From: Deltaproteobacteria bacterium
GTDB lineage: Bacteria; Desulfobacterota; Desulfobacteria; Desulfobacterales; Desulfatibacillaceae
DNA length: 5,932 nucleotides
Direction of reading: 5' to 3'
Assembly (NCBI GenBank): GCA_019308705.1
Contig: JAFDHW010000163.1
Location: 1-5,932, forward strand
The translations under genes and the position numbers were made by a program. The notes beneath the pieces were generated by a model. It ran no database searches, had not been told where the DNA came from, and saw nothing but the letters and a program-made list of their open reading frames with translations. Shown here one piece after another: positions 5,718 to 5,932 of the stretch; within the stretch, counting starts at the first letter, position 1, and each line of letters begins with the position of its first letter.

Positions 5718-5932
5718 ATGCGCCGCTTTCCCCTTCTGCTTCTCCTGCTTTCCTCGTCCGGCTGCCATCCCCCCCACATGGGCTACTACGACGGCGGCTG
5801 GGGCATGCACACGGCCCCCTGGAACTGGTTATTCAGCGCGGTCACCATCGCCGCGGCGGCCGCGGTGATCATCTACCCCGGATTATTCACGGGTTCGATT
5901 CACGCGAGAGCAAGGAAGGAGGAGGGAAGCTG
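5718..5932 (+). CDS. Putative small lipoprotein/membrane protein (3' end beyond window)
   Basis: An open frame begins with ATG at 5718 behind a strong GGGAGG Shine-Dalgarno at 5-nt spacing and stays open for 71 codons to the window edge. The start, MRRFPLLLLLLSSSGCHPP, has a basic n-region, a leucine-rich core and a lipobox-like SSGC with Cys16; the -3 Ser is less usual than Leu. After an aromatic/Gly-rich stretch (GYYDGGWGMHTAPWNW) comes one hydrophobic segment (about 38-56: LFSAVTIAAAAAVIIYPGL), then a basic tail (HARARKEEG). It resembles small envelope proteins with a Trp/Gly/Met-rich head and one membrane segment, but I do not recognise the family and the C-terminus is unseen. The preceding 111 nt after the stem-loop hold no clear promoter. 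Confidence 0.6.
   Translation, partial: MRRFPLLLLLLSSSGCHPPHMGYYDGGWGMHTAPWNWLFSAVTIAAAAAVIIYPGLFTGSIHARARKEEGS

Noticed and set aside
1..5932. CRISPR array, tRNA, rRNA, transposase or phage genes
   Set aside because: No regularly spaced repeats, tRNA-like cloverleaf, rRNA sequence, or transposase/integrase motif was seen on either strand.

Overview
The window is GC-rich and gene-dense, with few and short gaps. It looks like chromosome from an anaerobic, acyl-CoA-degrading bacterium of the Desulfobacterota (former Deltaproteobacteria) type. That placement is an inference from gene content and codon usage (thiolase/DUF35 pairs, a KamA-family radical SAM enzyme, an XRE-cupin regulator); no rRNA or taxonomic marker is present.

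Left half, minus strand (139-3496): a compact four-gene operon. In transcription order it encodes a DUF35 zinc-ribbon/OB-fold protein, a thiolase-fold enzyme (thiolase-1), a second thiolase-fold enzyme (thiolase-2) and a second DUF35 protein. The gaps are only 32, 46 and 55 nt and every gene has a good Shine-Dalgarno sequence. The order is mirrored: DUF35-thiolase / thiolase-DUF35. In known systems such as BbsAB of anaerobic toluene degradation, Ltp2-ChsH2 of steroid side-chain degradation and the archaeal thiolase/HMG-CoA synthase complex, a DUF35 protein is the obligate partner of a thiolase-fold enzyme and helps hold the CoA ester. This operon therefore probably makes two such complexes, or one mixed complex, for carbon-carbon bond cleavage or formation on acyl-CoAs. 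The two thiolases differ at the active site: thiolase-1 keeps the nucleophile-position Cys and the GHP His, whereas thiolase-2 has Gly and Asn there. The operon is followed within 2 nt by an 80-nt imperfect dyad (57-136).

Centre (3497-3728): a divergent control region, AT-richer than its surroundings near the promoters. It holds a plausible minus-strand sigma70-type promoter, a -10-like box for the plus-strand gene, a near-perfect 17-bp palindrome between them (ATTGAACC-C-GGTTCAAT) that looks like a repressor operator, and a strong GC hairpin in the predicted leader of the thiolase operon.

Right half, plus strand: a KamA-family radical SAM/PLP aminomutase (3729-4832), an XRE-family regulator with a C-terminal cupin domain (4908-5558), a long stem-loop after that gene (5563-5606), and the start of a small putative lipoprotein/membrane protein (from 5718) that runs off the window edge. 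The XRE-cupin protein is one candidate for the factor binding the central palindrome, but nothing in the sequence proves it.

The most unusual element is the mirrored double thiolase/DUF35 operon with one catalytically canonical and one non-canonical thiolase, under what looks like a shared divergent operator. Its substrate cannot be read from the sequence.
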